Source: CAZXEU01 sp965207385 (GTDB lineage: Bacteria; Bacteroidota; Rhodothermia; Rhodothermales; Bin80). Taken from it: a DNA stretch of 64,000 nt. A program made the position numbers and the translations under genes. The notes below the pieces were generated by a model. The model made no database searches. It saw nothing but the letters and a program-made list of their open reading frames with translations, and was not told the DNA's origin. Position 1 is the stretch's first letter; each line of letters opens with the position of its first letter. Where the stretch lies: assembly GCA_965207385.1 (NCBI GenBank), contig CBDBLZ010000020.1:248001-312000 (forward strand). Direction: 5' to 3'. Positions 26,603 through 35,584 of the stretch are shown in pieces.

Positions 26603-28324
26603 TCATCGAGACCCTTCTGCACCTGGCATGGCCACGTGCTCGAGGCCTCCGGATCCTTCTACAATGCGGACTGCCGTGTTGGCCTCCAGAGGTCCAAAGG
26701 CATCCACGTCGCCGCCCGGCCACGTGATCTGCAAACTGTCCACTATATTCTCTGACCCTAAACCGAAGACCGCCGCCAGTTCAGACTGCGAAAGGTAACT
26801 TGAGCCGGTGCGGCGCCTTCGCACCTGCGTCTGTCCGGCAGCACTTATCCTGATCTCAGCCCCTATTGCATCCCGGTTTCCGATCCTGCCTTCCAATTCC
26901 ACGCGCAAGTAGTTTCCAGGACCCGATTCATTGCGCCAAAGATGTGCGGGGCCATCGTTCTCCGTGATGAGAATGTCCACATCGCCGTCCAGATCGTAAT
27001 CCGCGTAAGCTGCGCCCCTTGCCACCAATTCCAGGGCAAGCGGTGGTGTCGTCTCGCGCGGCACTTCAACAAACTCCCCCCCTCCCACATTCAGAAATAG
27101 TTGTGCGCGTTGCCTAAACGTGATCTTGTCCTGGTCCTTGAGGCGATCCGGATAGACGTGTCCATTTGCCGCGAACAGGTCCAGATCTCCGTCCAATTCA
27201 ACGTCAATGAGAAAAAGACCGAATGTCAAGGTGTTCAGGCTCGGCATGCCTATACGTGATGCGCCCGCGCGATCCAGGAAGAATCCGTCTGCCGACTGCC
27301 GGTAGACACCGATCATTTCTTCCGAAAAATTCCCCACAAAAAGCGATGGGTTGCCGCTTGTGTCCACAACTCCAACATCAATCCCCATTCCAGCACGGGC
27401 CTCTCCGTGCTCGCTGAATGCCATGCCTGTCAGGACACCGCGCTCTTCGAACGTGCCGTCACCCCTGTTGATGTACAGAAGGTCTCCCTCACCGTCGTTG
27501 GCCACGCTGAAGTCCGACAAACCGTCCCGATTGAAGTCCCACTCCACGATTCCCAGCGCCTTTCCGAGTGGCGCAACGAGCCCGGACTCGATCGTTCTTT
27601 CCTCGAAGGTCCCGTCGCCTCGATTGAGGTAGAACCGGCTTGGCTTACCACCGTAGTCCGCCGGAACACAGTACAGCTTTACATCTCCCCCATCGGGACA
27701 GAACTTGTCTGTCTCCGGGGTCCACTCAGCATAGTTGCCTACAAACAAGTCCAGCCAGCCATCCTGGTCTGCTTCGAAGAACATGGCGGAGCTGCTCCAT
27801 TCGTCATAGTTGCCAATGCCGGACTCGGCTCCCGCCTGCCTGAATCGACCACCTTCATTCAGGAAAAGCGCGTTTTGATTCAAATTGGTGACCAGTAAAT
27901 CACTGTCCCCATCGTTATCAACGTCTGCCGCAGCCATTCCGAGAGTAAATGCCCGGTACTCCTGCAGTCCGGCTGCTTCCGTCCAGTCTGCAAACGTGCC
28001 GTCACCCAGGTTTCTGAACAGCCACAGGGATCGATAACCGGGTTCGCTAAGGCTCTCCCACGAGCCGCCCCCCACCAGGAGAATATCCTGCCATCCGTCT
28101 CCGTCGAAGTCCAAGAACCCCCCACCCGATCCCATCTGTTCCGCGTAATACTTGGCACCGCGCGCTCCGTTATCGTGCCAGAATTCCGCCAGGCCTGCCT
28201 GCTCTGTCACCTCGACAAATTCTATGCGCACGTTGCTCTCAGTCGCTACCCTGCCGCACGCAGTCAGTAACAATAGGCCGAGCCACACTGACCGGCCGCC
28301 CACGCGCTTGATTGTCTTCGCCAT
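26603..28324 (-). CDS. CRTAC1-like FG-GAP/ASPIC-UnbV lipoprotein (first of three)
   Basis: 573 aa from the ATG at 28322-28324, chosen because it opens the signal MAKTIKRVGGRSVWLGLLLLTAC with a lipobox; the open frame continues to a TTG at 28394-28396 across a hairpin. FG-GAP loops include DFDGDGWQDILLVGGG, DVDNDGDSDLLVTN, EADQDGWLDLFVGNYAEWTPE, DFNRDGLSDFSVANDGE, DVELDGDLDLFAANGHVY and DYDLDGDVDILITENDG. ASPIC/UnbV closes the protein (RVELEGRIGNRDAIGAEI, GSSYLSQSELAAVFGLG). It is the first gene of a six-gene minus-strand operon and starts only 7 nt after the T-run of a terminator-like hairpin. Confidence 0.9.
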   Translation of the reverse strand: MAKTIKRVGGRSVWLGLLLLTACGRVATESNVRIEFVEVTEQAGLAEFWHDNGARGAKYYAEQMGSGGGFLDFDGDGWQDILLVGGGSWESLSEPGYRSLWLFRNLGDGTFADWTEAAGLQEYRAFTLGMAAADVDNDGDSDLLVTNLNQNALFLNEGGRFRQAGAESGIGNYDEWSSSAMFFEADQDGWLDLFVGNYAEWTPETDKFCPDGGDVKLYCVPADYGGKPSRFYLNRGDGTFEERTIESGLVAPLGKALGIVEWDFNRDGLSDFSVANDGEGDLLYINRGDGTFEERGVLTGMAFSEHGEARAGMGIDVGVVDTSGNPSLFVGNFSEEMIGVYRQSADGFFLDRAGASRIGMPSLNTLTFGLFLIDVELDGDLDLFAANGHVYPDRLKDQDKITFRQRAQLFLNVGGGEFVEVPRETTPPLALELVARGAAYADYDLDGDVDILITENDGPAHLWRNESGPGNYLRVELEGRIGNRDAIGAEIRISAAGQTQVRRRRTGSSYLSQSELAAVFGLGSENIVDSLQITWPGGDVDAFGPLEANTAVRIVEGSGGLEHVAMPGAEGSR

Positions 28325-28330
28325 CCGCAC

Positions 28331-28370
28331 AAAACAGAAGAACCCGGCAGCAAAACTGCCGAGTTCTTCT
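28331..28370 (-). terminator. Hairpin with T-run after the PorV-like gene
   Basis: Arms 28336-28350 and 28356-28370 pair in 14 of 15 positions (one C-A mismatch) around a 5-nt loop. On the minus strand the stem is followed by GTTTTG. It has the form of a Rho-independent terminator for the PorV-like transcript, but the next gene's ATG lies only 7 nt past the T-run. It could instead be an intercistronic hairpin that lowers expression of the lipoprotein operon. Confidence 0.65.
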
Positions 28371-28420
28371 GCACGGCTACCGACGCCGTGCTCCAATCTG
28401 ACAAATACCTTGACCAGCTC

Positions 28421-29479
28421 CTACAGGCCTACCTGCAAGGCAATGCGGTTCAAACTGCCGAATACTCCGAAGTCTGTGTACGCATAGTCGACACCCACAT
28501 TCAGGCTCGAAAGGCTGTAACGCAATCCCGCGCCTGCGCTAAAGCCCTGCTCTTCGCTTACCGTTTGCTCGAAGCCGCCGCGCAGATATACGATTCCTGC
28601 AAAGGAGTACTCCAATCCGAATCTCACGTGTTCGGCAAAGTCACGAGGGCGTTGAGCATCCACGTGCAGATTCAACGAGTGCGTGTCCGGGTCCAGAGCC
28701 CCCGCGAAATCCATGACATTCATCGACGCGCCGATCTGGAAGGTCAGCGGCAGCTCAAACCGCTCGCGGACATACGTGAGTTCCTGCGCGAAATTGCGCG
28801 CACTCATTCCGATTACCAGGCTCCGGAATCCGGTCGCATACACGATCCCGAAATCAAATGCAAGCGTGTTGTTCGCATACCCTTCGGTCGTCAGGATCTC
28901 GCCAGTTGCAAATGTCTGGCTCGTCGCGAAATCGGACCCGAGATCCTGAAAGGCCATCTTAATGTTGGCGCCTGCCGAAAATCTCTCCGAAAAGGACCGC
29001 GCGTAGCCCAGGCCAACAGCCATCGCCGTAGGACTATAAGTGCCCGTATCCACGAAGCCCTGTTCATTATCGGCGCGAACGGTGCCGTGGAAGTCCCCGT
29101 AATCGACGTTTACAAACGAGACGCCAACCACGCCGTAATTGCCACCGCTCGGCCTGAAAGCTACACTGCCCTGCTGATAGTTGATGTCGGCGATAAAGCC
29201 GAGATTGCCGCCGGCCGCGTGAAACCGTCCCGGCATGAATCCCATGCTGGCGGGGTTGTAGAACATGGACACTGAAGAGCCTGCCAATTCGGCGGTCATC
29301 GCGGAGCCGATTGAAGAGGCACGCGCGTCAACGGACGTTGACAAGAACTTCATGCCTGTCTGGGCTCGCTTGTCGGTCGTAACCTCCGTGTCCGCCGTCA
29401 GCCCTGCCTGTCCATACGCACCGGGCGCCAACAGGACAATCATCACCGCAGCTAGGGGGATGCTATACCACTTTTTCAT
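28421..29479 (-). CDS. PorV/PorQ-family outer-membrane protein
   Basis: 352 aa from the ATG at 29477-29479 (a GTG four codons earlier is possible). The signal peptide is MKKWYSIPLAAVMIVLL. The mature start has GMKFLSTSVDARASSIGSAM and SSVSMFYNPASMGFM, the signature of the PorV/UPF0164 family, followed by barrel strands with alternating hydrophobic residues and the FSERFSAGANIKMAF block. PorV is the outer-membrane shuttle of type IX secretion; PorQ-like paralogs serve related roles. It follows a T9SS-sorted protein gene, consistent with a secretion partner. It could be a dedicated partner rather than the general PorV. Confidence 0.85.
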   Translation of the reverse strand: MKKWYSIPLAAVMIVLLAPGAYGQAGLTADTEVTTDKRAQTGMKFLSTSVDARASSIGSAMTAELAGSSVSMFYNPASMGFMPGRFHAAGGNLGFIADINYQQGSVAFRPSGGNYGVVGVSFVNVDYGDFHGTVRADNEQGFVDTGTYSPTAMAVGLGYARSFSERFSAGANIKMAFQDLGSDFATSQTFATGEILTTEGYANNTLAFDFGIVYATGFRSLVIGMSARNFAQELTYVRERFELPLTFQIGASMNVMDFAGALDPDTHSLNLHVDAQRPRDFAEHVRFGLEYSFAGIVYLRGGFEQTVSEEQGFSAGAGLRYSLSSLNVGVDYAYTDFGVFGSLNRIALQVGL

Positions 29480-29503
29480 TGTGAGTTCCACTGTTTTGAT
29501 GTT

Positions 29504-29568
29504 GGGTGTTGCCGCTCAAGGTAGGTGGTCCGGAAGCCTGATCCCAGGCTTCCGGACTCCCAACACCC
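29504..29568 (-). repeat. Nested intercistronic hairpin between T9SS protein and PorV-like gene
   Basis: An inner perfect 13-bp stem (29528-29540 with 29545-29557, loop ATCC) sits inside an outer 8-bp stem (GGGTGTTG at 29504-29511 with CAACACCC at 29561-29568). No T-run follows on either strand. It sits just after the stop of the upstream minus-strand gene. It may protect the upstream mRNA or attenuate transcription rather than terminate it. Confidence 0.6.
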
Positions 29569-31853
29569 TAACGGATGACCGTGAATTTGAGAACGGATTC
29601 CTCGCCGTTGGCATTGTCCGTGATGACCGCGATATAAATGCCGCTCACCAGCAGCTGGCGTGACTTCGTCGTCAGGTTCCAGAGCTCGTCGCCGCTTCCG
29701 TCATTGTGCTCTATAGTGTGTACCAGTTCTCCAAGCTCCGTGTAGATCTTGATGGTACAGTCACCTGGAATGTTAAAGAAGGCAACACGGTCTTCTTGCG
29801 CAAATCGGATGGACTCGTCCGAGCCCAGGTTGACGGGATTCGGCACGACACGTGCGTCCGCCACTGTCCCCGAAGACCCATAAGGTGGCCGCTTGAGGTT
29901 AACCGGCTGATACGTCTGCGTAAGCGACTGGGCACTGCGCAGAGGGAAGCCCCCGGGAGTACCAGTAATGCCATCCGGATCATCCGGCTGCGACTGGCCA
30001 ATTGCCTGCAGGTAGTAATAGTAGTCCGTCCCGCGGTTCAGACCCGTGTCGTCGTACGAGCTCGCGCCCGCATCCAGGCTGGCGATGAGCTCATACCCGC
30101 ACTCGATGGACAGGTCCTCGGTACAGCCGTTAACATACATGAAGTCTTCCCACTTGGAAGTGCGATAAAGCGCCCAACCGGTACGCGACGGGCCGCCCGC
30201 CGGTGGGGTCCACCTGAGCTCTACCCGGTCAGGCCGGCCGGTTACGGAAAACGTGGACGGCGCATGCGGGGCTTCAGGCACAGGGTACGTGCTCATGTTG
30301 TTGCTCGCCGCATACAGGTTCATCCCGCGCTGCAACGTTACAAAGAGCGAGTCCCTCGATACCATCACCCACTGGTTCTTGGTCATCTCCTCAACGCCGT
30401 GCCCGAATGCATCGAACATGCCGTCGCCGTCCGTGTCAACCTGGTTGATGCCGTAGTCAAACGTGCCGGTTGTGATCACACCATCCTTGTTGGCATCGTA
30501 CTGTATGAGTTTGGCATCACGACCGCCACCGCCGCGCTTGTACGCCCGGCCTATTTCGTAATCGGCGTCAAACCCGAGTCCACCAACACCCTCCACGACC
30601 ACAATGCGCACGCTTTCACCGGGGGCCAGCGTATATGGACCGTAAGCAGTCGTAACGGCGTGCCCCCCCTGCTTGCCCGTGGAAGCATCATTCTTGGCTT
30701 CCCAGAAGACACCGCTTGGTTCAATTCTGTCGGCGTAGTGGGGCCACATGTGCTGGGAACCGCCCGGAATCCGGTCAGGGTTCTCGCGTGTCCGGATGCC
30801 CCACTCATAGTAGTCCTCGTGGCTGCTGCCGTCCGCCGTTAGCGCCTCGTCCGAGTCCATGAATCCCATTGTACGCGGCTGGCACGTATCAATCGTGGCC
30901 TGTGTGCAGCGGATGTAGGACGGGTCCGAAGGAGAGTTGTCGGCGTGGATCGTTACGCGGCCGATGAAGGTGGATCCCGCCAGGCGGCCCAGCGAGTCGT
31001 CACTGGCAGACCACGTGTTCGCGTCAAATAGCGGCGCGCCGATCCGGTCCCACTGCGACTGCTGCTCGGGATCGACACCGATCCAGAGGTATTGCGACGT
31101 AAAGGAAATCGGGTAGTCGGCATGTCCGTCACCCACTACGTCCACCATGCTGAACTTGCCCCAGACCTGGCCACCGCTTACTGTCCAGGCGCCCTGGAGG
31201 CTGCCCCGCCAGCGGTGAATACGGAAGAAGTAGGTATCTTCCAGCGTCTGATTCGGAAGTTCGATGTCCTCGTCGTCGTCCGTGTTACCCGTGTTTGTGT
31301 AGACGTACTCGATAATGTGATAGTCGTCGTGCGCCTGATTGACGTAGCCATATGCCCGTCGGTCCACCGTTACGCCAATCAGCGTATTGTGAATATTGTG
31401 AACCATCCTGTCTGCCGGCAGCGAAGGATCCACTTCGTCAATGATCGCCACGTTGTCAAACGAAAGCGCGCCGTCCACCTCTACGATCGTGTCTTCGGTC
31501 TTGCTCAAAAGCAGATTCTGCACGGGAAACGTGACGTCCGCACCTGCCGTGCGGGGCCCAATTCGCGCAACAAAGTAGGGCCATTGCTGTCCATTCGGGT
31601 CCGTCCAGTTCTTGGTACCCAGCCAAAGCGCCTTGGCACGAAAGTGGCTGCTGTTTCTTAGCAGCGCAGGCCATTCCATGCCGTCGGCGGCAGAACTGTT
31701 GCCTTCGTGCTGCGCGCCCGATTCGGTGTAGGTCCCATGAAACGTACCGATGTCCAGCCACTGAGCCGTGAACTGGGCCTGTACGTCGACGGCGGTTGCA
31801 GACAGCATCAAAAGTGCTGCTGACGCCGCGAGGTAGTAGCTAGATGACTTCAT
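29568..31853 (-). CDS. Large secreted protein with T9SS sorting domain
   Basis: 761 aa. The signal peptide is MKSSSYYLAASAALLMLSAT. The N-terminal 500 residues (FTAQWLDIGTFHGTYTESGA, then LWLGTKNWTDPNGQQWPYFV) do not match a family I can name. A calcium-loop-like DANKDGVITTGTFDYGINQ and DTDGDGMFDAFGHG lie near the middle. A fibronectin type III-like part has VELRWTPPAGGPSRTGWALY and DTGLNRGTDYYYYLQAI. The C-terminus (VPNPVN, FFNIPGDCTIKIYTELGELV, LVSGIYIAVITDNANGEESV, KFTVIR) is a type A T9SS sorting domain. It lies between a TonB receptor and a PorV-like gene, so the three may form an export and surface unit. Confidence 0.85.
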   Translation of the reverse strand: MKSSSYYLAASAALLMLSATAVDVQAQFTAQWLDIGTFHGTYTESGAQHEGNSSAADGMEWPALLRNSSHFRAKALWLGTKNWTDPNGQQWPYFVARIGPRTAGADVTFPVQNLLLSKTEDTIVEVDGALSFDNVAIIDEVDPSLPADRMVHNIHNTLIGVTVDRRAYGYVNQAHDDYHIIEYVYTNTGNTDDDEDIELPNQTLEDTYFFRIHRWRGSLQGAWTVSGGQVWGKFSMVDVVGDGHADYPISFTSQYLWIGVDPEQQSQWDRIGAPLFDANTWSASDDSLGRLAGSTFIGRVTIHADNSPSDPSYIRCTQATIDTCQPRTMGFMDSDEALTADGSSHEDYYEWGIRTRENPDRIPGGSQHMWPHYADRIEPSGVFWEAKNDASTGKQGGHAVTTAYGPYTLAPGESVRIVVVEGVGGLGFDADYEIGRAYKRGGGGRDAKLIQYDANKDGVITTGTFDYGINQVDTDGDGMFDAFGHGVEEMTKNQWVMVSRDSLFVTLQRGMNLYAASNNMSTYPVPEAPHAPSTFSVTGRPDRVELRWTPPAGGPSRTGWALYRTSKWEDFMYVNGCTEDLSIECGYELIASLDAGASSYDDTGLNRGTDYYYYLQAIGQSQPDDPDGITGTPGGFPLRSAQSLTQTYQPVNLKRPPYGSSGTVADARVVPNPVNLGSDESIRFAQEDRVAFFNIPGDCTIKIYTELGELVHTIEHNDGSGDELWNLTTKSRQLLVSGIYIAVITDNANGEESVLKFTVIR

Positions 31854-31897
31854 GAGTTTGTCGAGAATGAAGTTTCAAAGGATCTTGAGAGGTTCTG

Positions 31898-31933
31898 TAT
31901 CCCGGCGGGCCCACACCTGGTCCCGCCGGGATA
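31898..31933 (-). repeat. Intercistronic hairpin after the TonB receptor gene
   Basis: A perfect 12-bp inverted repeat, TATCCCGGCGGG at 31898-31909 and CCCGCCGGGATA at 31922-31933, with a 12-nt loop. It lies in the 95-nt gap between the receptor stop and the T9SS protein start. There is no T-run. It is the second of three strong hairpins placed after successive genes of this cluster. Confidence 0.6.
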
Positions 31934-31948
31934 CCGGTCATGCGGAAG

Positions 31949-34900
31949 CTAGAAGGTCAGCCGAAGACCGAGCGTCAGGCGCCGGTTGTTGAGGAACGTG
32001 TTGAAGCGCAGATTCGGCATGTCGATATACGCCTTGTCGTCGAGCGCCTGGTCGACCTGGTCCTGCGACACCGCTTCCCAGCTTGAACCATTCCACCGGC
32101 TGTAGCTACCCGTGTCCCTCGCCCAGTACCAGGCAACCGAGTTTGGTTCGCTGACGCCGCTGAGGCTCGTAACCGCTTCGATGGGCTGGAAGGCCACGTC
32201 CGGATGCCGGAAGTCTCCGGGGCGATCGTCGCCCGGCACCCAGATATACGGAAGGTTCTCCTTCTCCGCATAGGGAGCATCGGCGTCTACACCTGTGAGC
32301 TGGTCGAACGTGTCGTCCGGCAAATGCAGCGACCACATGTAGCGGTCGTAGTCACGATTGTCCGGATGGAATCCGGCCGCCTGGTACAGGTGCCGGCGGT
32401 TGAACACGTTGTCTATGTCGATGAAGAGCTGAGCCCCACCCAGGCGCGTATTCACGTGCTTGGTAAAGCGCAGGTCAAAATTCATGTAGCTGCGCCAGCG
32501 GATGTTCTCCTGGAGTTCGGGCGGAGCGGCCGCGCCTCCGGCCCAGATCCACTTCGAGCCCGCGCGCCATTCGCCCAGGAAACTGATCCGCCAGTCACCC
32601 AGAAGCGTGCCATTCAATAGTGAGTTCACGAACTGCGGAGGCGTCAGGAAAATCAGATTCAGCCGCGCAAATGGCTCCGCCAGCGGCGCACCGATGCGGT
32701 AATCCGTGGACGTACGGAGGTAGTTGCGCTGCTGGAATGTATTTTCGTTGAACTGCGAGTAGCCAAAATTGCCGGCCTTCGTCTGGAGGTACGTGTAGTT
32801 GACGAACCCGCGGATCCAGCGTCCCCGCATCTTCGTCAGGGTAATCTCCGCGCCGCGCACGTCCTCATAGTTCCAGGGCTCCGGCGTGGCATACTGAACC
32901 ACGCTTCCCAGGCTGCGGTAGGTAACGTTCCGCGGCTGGTTGCGGATATCCCTGTAAAAGCCCGAGACTCTCAGCAGGTACTGGTCAAACAGGTTCTGGT
33001 CGAAGCCCAGCTCGTAGGCCACGGTAAGCGGCATGGGGTGATCCGGATTGCCAAGCACGTCAATTCCGCCATTGCGGGACTGCTGGACGCCGAAGACGCT
33101 GAACGGGCTCAGCATCTGCCGGAAGTGACCATAGTTGAAATACAACTTGCTGTCATTCGTGATCGGGAATGACACACCAAGCCGCGGGCTGATATTGATC
33201 TGCGCAGACGGATCTTCCTTCTGCAGCAATTCATCAAGCCCGTCCACGCGCTGGCGGTAGGCTTGGTCATACGGCGTTTCCGAGACCCACCACGGCGTGT
33301 TCGAATCGAAAAAGTCCATGCGCAGGCCGAGATTGGCAATCATACCCTGGAATTCCAGCTTGCCCTGCGCGTAGGCCGCGCCCTGTATCGGCGTGCGCTG
33401 GAACGGATAGTCCTGCTCCGGCTCCGGACCCACCAGGGCCAGGTTAACCCGCTTGTAGTTGAGGTCGTAGTCGCTGATGATGAGCTCGGCGCCAGTCTTT
33501 ACCTGGAGGAACCGGTTGACCTGGCTTGTGAGGTCGAAGCGCCCCGTAAACACGCTCACGTCCGACGTGTCACGGGTCTTTACCCAGTGGCCGCCCGTGG
33601 TTTCGGCGCCGCCTATGAGGTTGCCGCCCTGCCCCAGGAAGCCGAATGGCTCATCTCCGGAGCAGTAGGCCGTAAGCTCCCCGTCTCCATTGAGGTCGGA
33701 GCCCCCGCCAAAGCAGGTGAGCCTGTCGAAATTCGCCAGCCCCGCCGGCGTGGGCCGGCCCAGGTTGTTGGTGTACGGGATCTGGACGAAACTGCCGTTC
33801 TCGTCGATGTACGAGCCGTCACGCAGGTTCGGGAAGTGGCTGCGGTATTTCGAAGACAGATTCTGAACCGCCACCTCGTAAAAAGTGCTTGCACTCAGCG
33901 TGTGCGTGAACGTAGCGCCAAGAAGCGTGTGGTTGATGTCGGCCAGCGCAAATGCTCCGTCCGATAGAATCACGCGGCCTCGCCGGTTGATGCCGGTGAC
34001 TTGCTCTGCGCCGGAGCCCTGCCACGGGTAATTGGGCACGTTGCCCCGCCACGGCTGCACATCCGGGTAGTTCTGATTGCGGTTCACGCCCCGCTCGGTG
34101 CCGTGCATGCCCTGAATCGTCAGCTTCATGCCACGGTACAGGTTGGAAATGAGTTTCCCCTGGAAGGTCTGCTCGTCAAACGAATTGCGCGACTGCGGAT
34201 AAATGTAGGCCGTCTGCGTACCCCGGTAGGAAGCCAGGAACCGGAGATCGCCCAGACGGGAGCTGAGACCCGGAATAAGCGGACCGCCGATGCTGACGTC
34301 GGCCTCGTAGTCCGGAATATCGATGGCGTTGTCCTTCCGGTGCGTGTATTTGAAGTAGTCCTGCATGTCCTGCGCCGTGACGTCGAATCCCTCCGATGTC
34401 CGCAGACGCTCGGCGAGCGTATTCCATCCCTCGAAGCTGTTGTATTGCAGGATCGTGTACTCGTCCCAGGCACCGTTGCCCGTTCCTTCCCATGCCACCG
34501 AGGGATCCAGAAACGGCCGGATATACCAGCTGTCGCAGTCACCGGTTACCGGACCCGCATAATTGCAATTATCCAGATTGACGCCGCCCAGCCCTTCGTT
34601 GCTCTTGGGCTGCGCGGGCGCGAAGCGAATCAGGCCATCAAACGTATAGGTATTCCGGGGCGGCTCCTTTGTGGCTACGTTTACGATGCCGGAGCGAACG
34701 TTGCCATATTCCGCGTTGAATCCGCCGGTCTGCACCTGAACCTCTTCCAGAGCCGTGTAGCTGATATTGGTAAAGGGCTGTTGTCCCCGGCCGGTGCGCA
34801 GGTTCATCCCGTCCATCACGAAGGCGACTTCGTTTAATCCGCCCCCGCGCACGCGTAGCCCGGGTTCGATGCCGGCCTGCAGGTCCAGAGACTTCGCTGA

Positions 34901-34975
34901 CACCCGCCACCGGAAGATCCTCAAAGGCCTCCGGGTTGAGACTGGCCACGTTGGCGGACACGTCGAGCTGCACAA
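31949..34975 (-). CDS. TonB-dependent receptor, main part downstream of a frameshift
   Basis: The meaningful sequence starts near 34890 (SLDLQAGIEPGLRVRGGGL) and runs to the stop at 31949; the first about 28 codons of the open frame are out-of-frame noise. The plug continues with VAFVMDGMNLRTG, FTNISYTALEEVQVQTGGFN and AEYGNVRSGIVNVATKEP. A very large barrel follows, ending RRLTLGLRLTF, a typical aromatic terminal strand. The N-terminal signal, carboxypeptidase-regulatory domain and first part of the plug are in another frame at 34890-35336. The whole receptor would be about 1130 aa. This type is common in Bacteroidota/Rhodothermota near PorV and T9SS proteins; the substrate is unknown. Confidence 0.85.
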   Translation of the reverse strand: MCSSTCPPTWPVSTRRPLRIFRWRVSAKSLDLQAGIEPGLRVRGGGLNEVAFVMDGMNLRTGRGQQPFTNISYTALEEVQVQTGGFNAEYGNVRSGIVNVATKEPPRNTYTFDGLIRFAPAQPKSNEGLGGVNLDNCNYAGPVTGDCDSWYIRPFLDPSVAWEGTGNGAWDEYTILQYNSFEGWNTLAERLRTSEGFDVTAQDMQDYFKYTHRKDNAIDIPDYEADVSIGGPLIPGLSSRLGDLRFLASYRGTQTAYIYPQSRNSFDEQTFQGKLISNLYRGMKLTIQGMHGTERGVNRNQNYPDVQPWRGNVPNYPWQGSGAEQVTGINRRGRVILSDGAFALADINHTLLGATFTHTLSASTFYEVAVQNLSSKYRSHFPNLRDGSYIDENGSFVQIPYTNNLGRPTPAGLANFDRLTCFGGGSDLNGDGELTAYCSGDEPFGFLGQGGNLIGGAETTGGHWVKTRDTSDVSVFTGRFDLTSQVNRFLQVKTGAELIISDYDLNYKRVNLALVGPEPEQDYPFQRTPIQGAAYAQGKLEFQGMIANLGLRMDFFDSNTPWWVSETPYDQAYRQRVDGLDELLQKEDPSAQINISPRLGVSFPITNDSKLYFNYGHFRQMLSPFSVFGVQQSRNGGIDVLGNPDHPMPLTVAYELGFDQNLFDQYLLRVSGFYRDIRNQPRNVTYRSLGSVVQYATPEPWNYEDVRGAEITLTKMRGRWIRGFVNYTYLQTKAGNFGYSQFNENTFQQRNYLRTSTDYRIGAPLAEPFARLNLIFLTPPQFVNSLLNGTLLGDWRISFLGEWRAGSKWIWAGGAAAPPELQENIRWRSYMNFDLRFTKHVNTRLGGAQLFIDIDNVFNRRHLYQAAGFHPDNRDYDRYMWSLHLPDDTFDQLTGVDADAPYAEKENLPYIWVPGDDRPGDFRHPDVAFQPIEAVTSLSGVSEPNSVAWYWARDTGSYSRWNGSSWEAVSQDQVDQALDDKAYIDMPNLRFNTFLNNRRLTLGLRLTF

Positions 34976-35336
34976 TGGGCCGCTCCGATGTCACCACAAT
35001 TTCTTCCATCCCGACGACCTGCTCCTGGAGGGCTATATCGATCGTCGTGGTCAGACCGGTCGAGACGCGCACGTCCTGTATTACGTCATCCAGGAACCCT
35101 ACGAAGGACGCCCGAAGAACGTACGTGCCGGGGCGGACGTTGTTAATGAAGTAGAATCCGTCCGCGTCGGAGGTACCTCCCTGCTGCAGTCCCTCTATGA
35201 TGACGTTGACGCCCGGCAGGGTCTCACCCGTCTCCGCATCGGATACGGTCCCCGAAATCTTGCCCCGCTGGGCAAACGCGGTCGTGGTCAGAAGAAGCAT
35301 GGCGGCGAAGGTGCCTAGTAGCTTTCCAAGTCGCAT
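34638..35336 (-). CDS. TonB-dependent receptor, N-terminal part upstream of a frameshift
   Basis: Start ATG at 35334-35336 with GGGAGG 8 nt upstream. A signal peptide (MRLGKLLGTFAAMLLLTTTAFA) precedes a carboxypeptidase-regulatory-like domain (GKISGTVSDAETGETLPGVN, VIIEG, TSDADGFYFINNVRPGTYVL). Then come the TonB-box region (EEIVVTSERPIVQLDVS) and plug start (NPEAFEDLPVAGVSEV). After SEV, near 34890, similarity stops and the frame reads Arg-rich noise to 34638. Removing one base around 34887-34892 (GTCTCTGG to GTCCTGG) restores EVLDLQAGIEPG and joins it to the next frame. This is a true mutation, a sequencing/assembly error, or less likely recoding. Confidence 0.85.
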   Translation of the reverse strand: MRLGKLLGTFAAMLLLTTTAFAQRGKISGTVSDAETGETLPGVNVIIEGLQQGGTSDADGFYFINNVRPGTYVLRASFVGFLDDVIQDVRVSTGLTTTIDIALQEQVVGMEEIVVTSERPIVQLDVSANVASLNPEAFEDLPVAGVSEVSGPAGRHRTRATRARGRIKRSRLRDGRDEPAHRPGTTALYQYQLHGSGRGSGADRRIQRGIWQRSLRHRKRSHKGAAPEYLYV

Positions 35337-35584
35337 GTGTCAGGCCTCCCGAAATTGATGGGTTTAACTGTTTTTCTTGGGCGCGCCGGCAGCGCGATTA
35401 CCCAAAACTCTTTTTGCAGTCCACAATAAATGTCCTCGGGTGCTCAATTGCAAGACAAATGCCGGGCCTGATGCGTGGAATTGCTGTGTATTTTCGTGCG
35501 TCTAATATGAATTCCGACGCGACTGCCTGAGTATGTCAGTCAGGACGCGATACAGACGCAGGTACGCGAATACTCGCTTGCCAT

